A stretch of DNA of 64,000 nucleotides from Zygnema cylindricum. Its lineage: Eukaryota; Streptophyta; Zygnematophyceae; Zygnematales; Zygnemataceae. The stretch covers positions 137,682 to 201,681 of the forward strand of contig JBBHKE010002582.1 in the NCBI GenBank assembly GCA_037447655.1, in the 5' to 3' direction. Within the stretch, counting starts at the first letter, position 1, and the number at the start of each line of letters is the position of its first letter. Positions 63,048-64,000 of this stretch are shown here, in pieces. The translations under genes were made by a program, and so were the position numbers. Under the pieces are notes generated by a model, which was not told where the DNA came from, made no database searches, and saw only the letters and a program-made list of their open reading frames with translations.

Positions 63048-63387
63048 TTTTAGTGTGGTTTTGAAAGTGGATGGAATAACAAACTATTTCGTGATGATAG
63101 TTTGAATTATTTTTGTTATTTTAGTTTTTATTTCATTTTATTTACTTATTTGTTTGACTTTCTAGTGAGGGTAAGCCACTTTTTTTACATTCTATACTTG
63201 GTAATATTTTCATCCACTCTAAAATAAAAAAAAAAAAAAAAAAACATTGGAACACATGGTAATTAACCTCACAGTTGCGATTTTTCATTATAATTTAAAA
63301 TTGAAAACAAATGGATTTAGACCACAAATTAAAAGTCAACCTCGAGTAGTAGTAGCCACAAATGGGTCTTATTTACAAGGTTAAGTT

Positions 63388-63428
63388 AAATTTCAAATCG
63401 ATGTTAAATTTCAAATCGATGTTAAATT
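63388..63428. repeat. 18-bp direct repeat
   Basis: GTTAAATTTCAAATCGAT occurs twice in tandem at about 63388-63423, followed by further TTAAATTAAG-type sequence. Confidence 0.75.
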
Positions 63429-63595
63429 CATTAAATTGAATTGAATAAATTAACTTAAATTAAGTTAAATTAAGTTAAGTCAATGTTGAACACAAGTAAT
63501 TGTTGAAGAAAACAACAAAGTTTACAAACATTAGTTAACCACACTACAAAATGTAAACAAAATGTTTAATAAACGATAAATTAAAAGTACAACTT

Positions 63596-63830
63596 TCATC
63601 GCTATTAATATTAACGACTCGAATTGGACTTAGGGTTTTTTGACTCAAAATCATATACTGTAAATTATACTATTTGGTCAAAGTGGCCCATGATGAGCCA
63701 CGTGGCAAACATTATTTAGTGTGGTTAAAAATACTAAATTCGTTTCAGCGTTTGTAATTGTTCACTAAATCTTACATCGATAAAAGGTGTATACGACTCA
63801 AATTTGAAAGGGATATAATATCCGCTCTAA
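63596..63830. repeat. MITE remnant
   Basis: Starts CATCGCTATTAATATTAACG and contains the core as TGGCCCATGATGAGCCACGT then GGCAAACATTATTTAGTGTG. The right end is diverged. It is next to the 5' side of the LHC gene. Confidence 0.55.
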
Positions 63831-64000
63831 ACCACACTATATTCCATGTAAAGATTTACTTCGACAAATAAATGGCAACAATGAAAAAAATCCACACTAT
63901 GTTATATGCACAACTTTTTGACAATTATATATCAAACGCACACACACAAAAGAAAAAACCATACTGTATCTCAAGTAATTGACTATTAGGAGAAGAAATA

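Overview
This window is nuclear DNA of a photosynthetic eukaryote, most likely a streptophyte (charophyte-type) alga or another early-branching green plant. The evidence is four spliced gene models with GT-AG introns: a light-harvesting chlorophyll protein, two xyloglucan endotransglucosylase/hydrolase-like (XTH, GH16) genes, a plastid-targeted membrane protein, and a thrombospondin type-1 (TSP1) domain membrane protein. TSP1 plus XTH in one repeat-rich genome fits a Chara-like charophyte; that naming is inference only. Most of the window is repeats.

Layout. 0.5-8.1 kb: a decayed Ty3/gypsy chromovirus on the minus strand with a chromodomain, a tRNA-iMet-type primer site and a 211-bp MITE inside its RNase H region. 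9.0-11.1 kb: a truncated Ty1/copia element. 11.3-12.3 kb: a long-inverted-repeat (foldback) element. 12.6-14.9 kb: a degraded non-LTR reverse transcriptase whose C-terminal Cys/His motif resembles restriction-like-endonuclease retroelements. 15.1-17.2 kb: a MITE and two near-identical 0.73-kb terminal-inverted-repeat elements in tandem. 17.4-20.4+ kb: TSP1 gene (+). 22.3-24.1 kb: plastid protein gene (-), convergent with the TSP1 gene. 24.4-35.3 kb: transposon remnants, GTAC-rich arrays, minisatellites and a second foldback.

35.3-44.8 kb is a large palindrome. Each arm carries one XTH gene; the genes point toward the centre (left copy +, right copy -). The two coding regions are almost identical while the arms further in have diverged, which suggests gene conversion. 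44.8-48.5 kb is a nest of inverted-repeat elements bounded by 183-bp direct repeats. 48.77-54.65 kb is a structurally complete Copia element with a perfect 5-bp target duplication (GTAGC) but a broken coding region. 57.9-58.7 kb: a copia gag fragment running into a 300-bp TA microsatellite. 59.8-63.05 kb: the light-harvesting gene (-), whose introns are very long CT-rich microsatellites and which carries a one-base frameshift in the first membrane helix.

A MITE family with the terminal motif CACCGNNAATCGCTATTAG recurs at least ten times, including in introns of the TSP1 and plastid genes, and has a conserved ACGT-rich core. Coordinates of multi-exon genes span first to last codon; exon coordinates are in the evidence.
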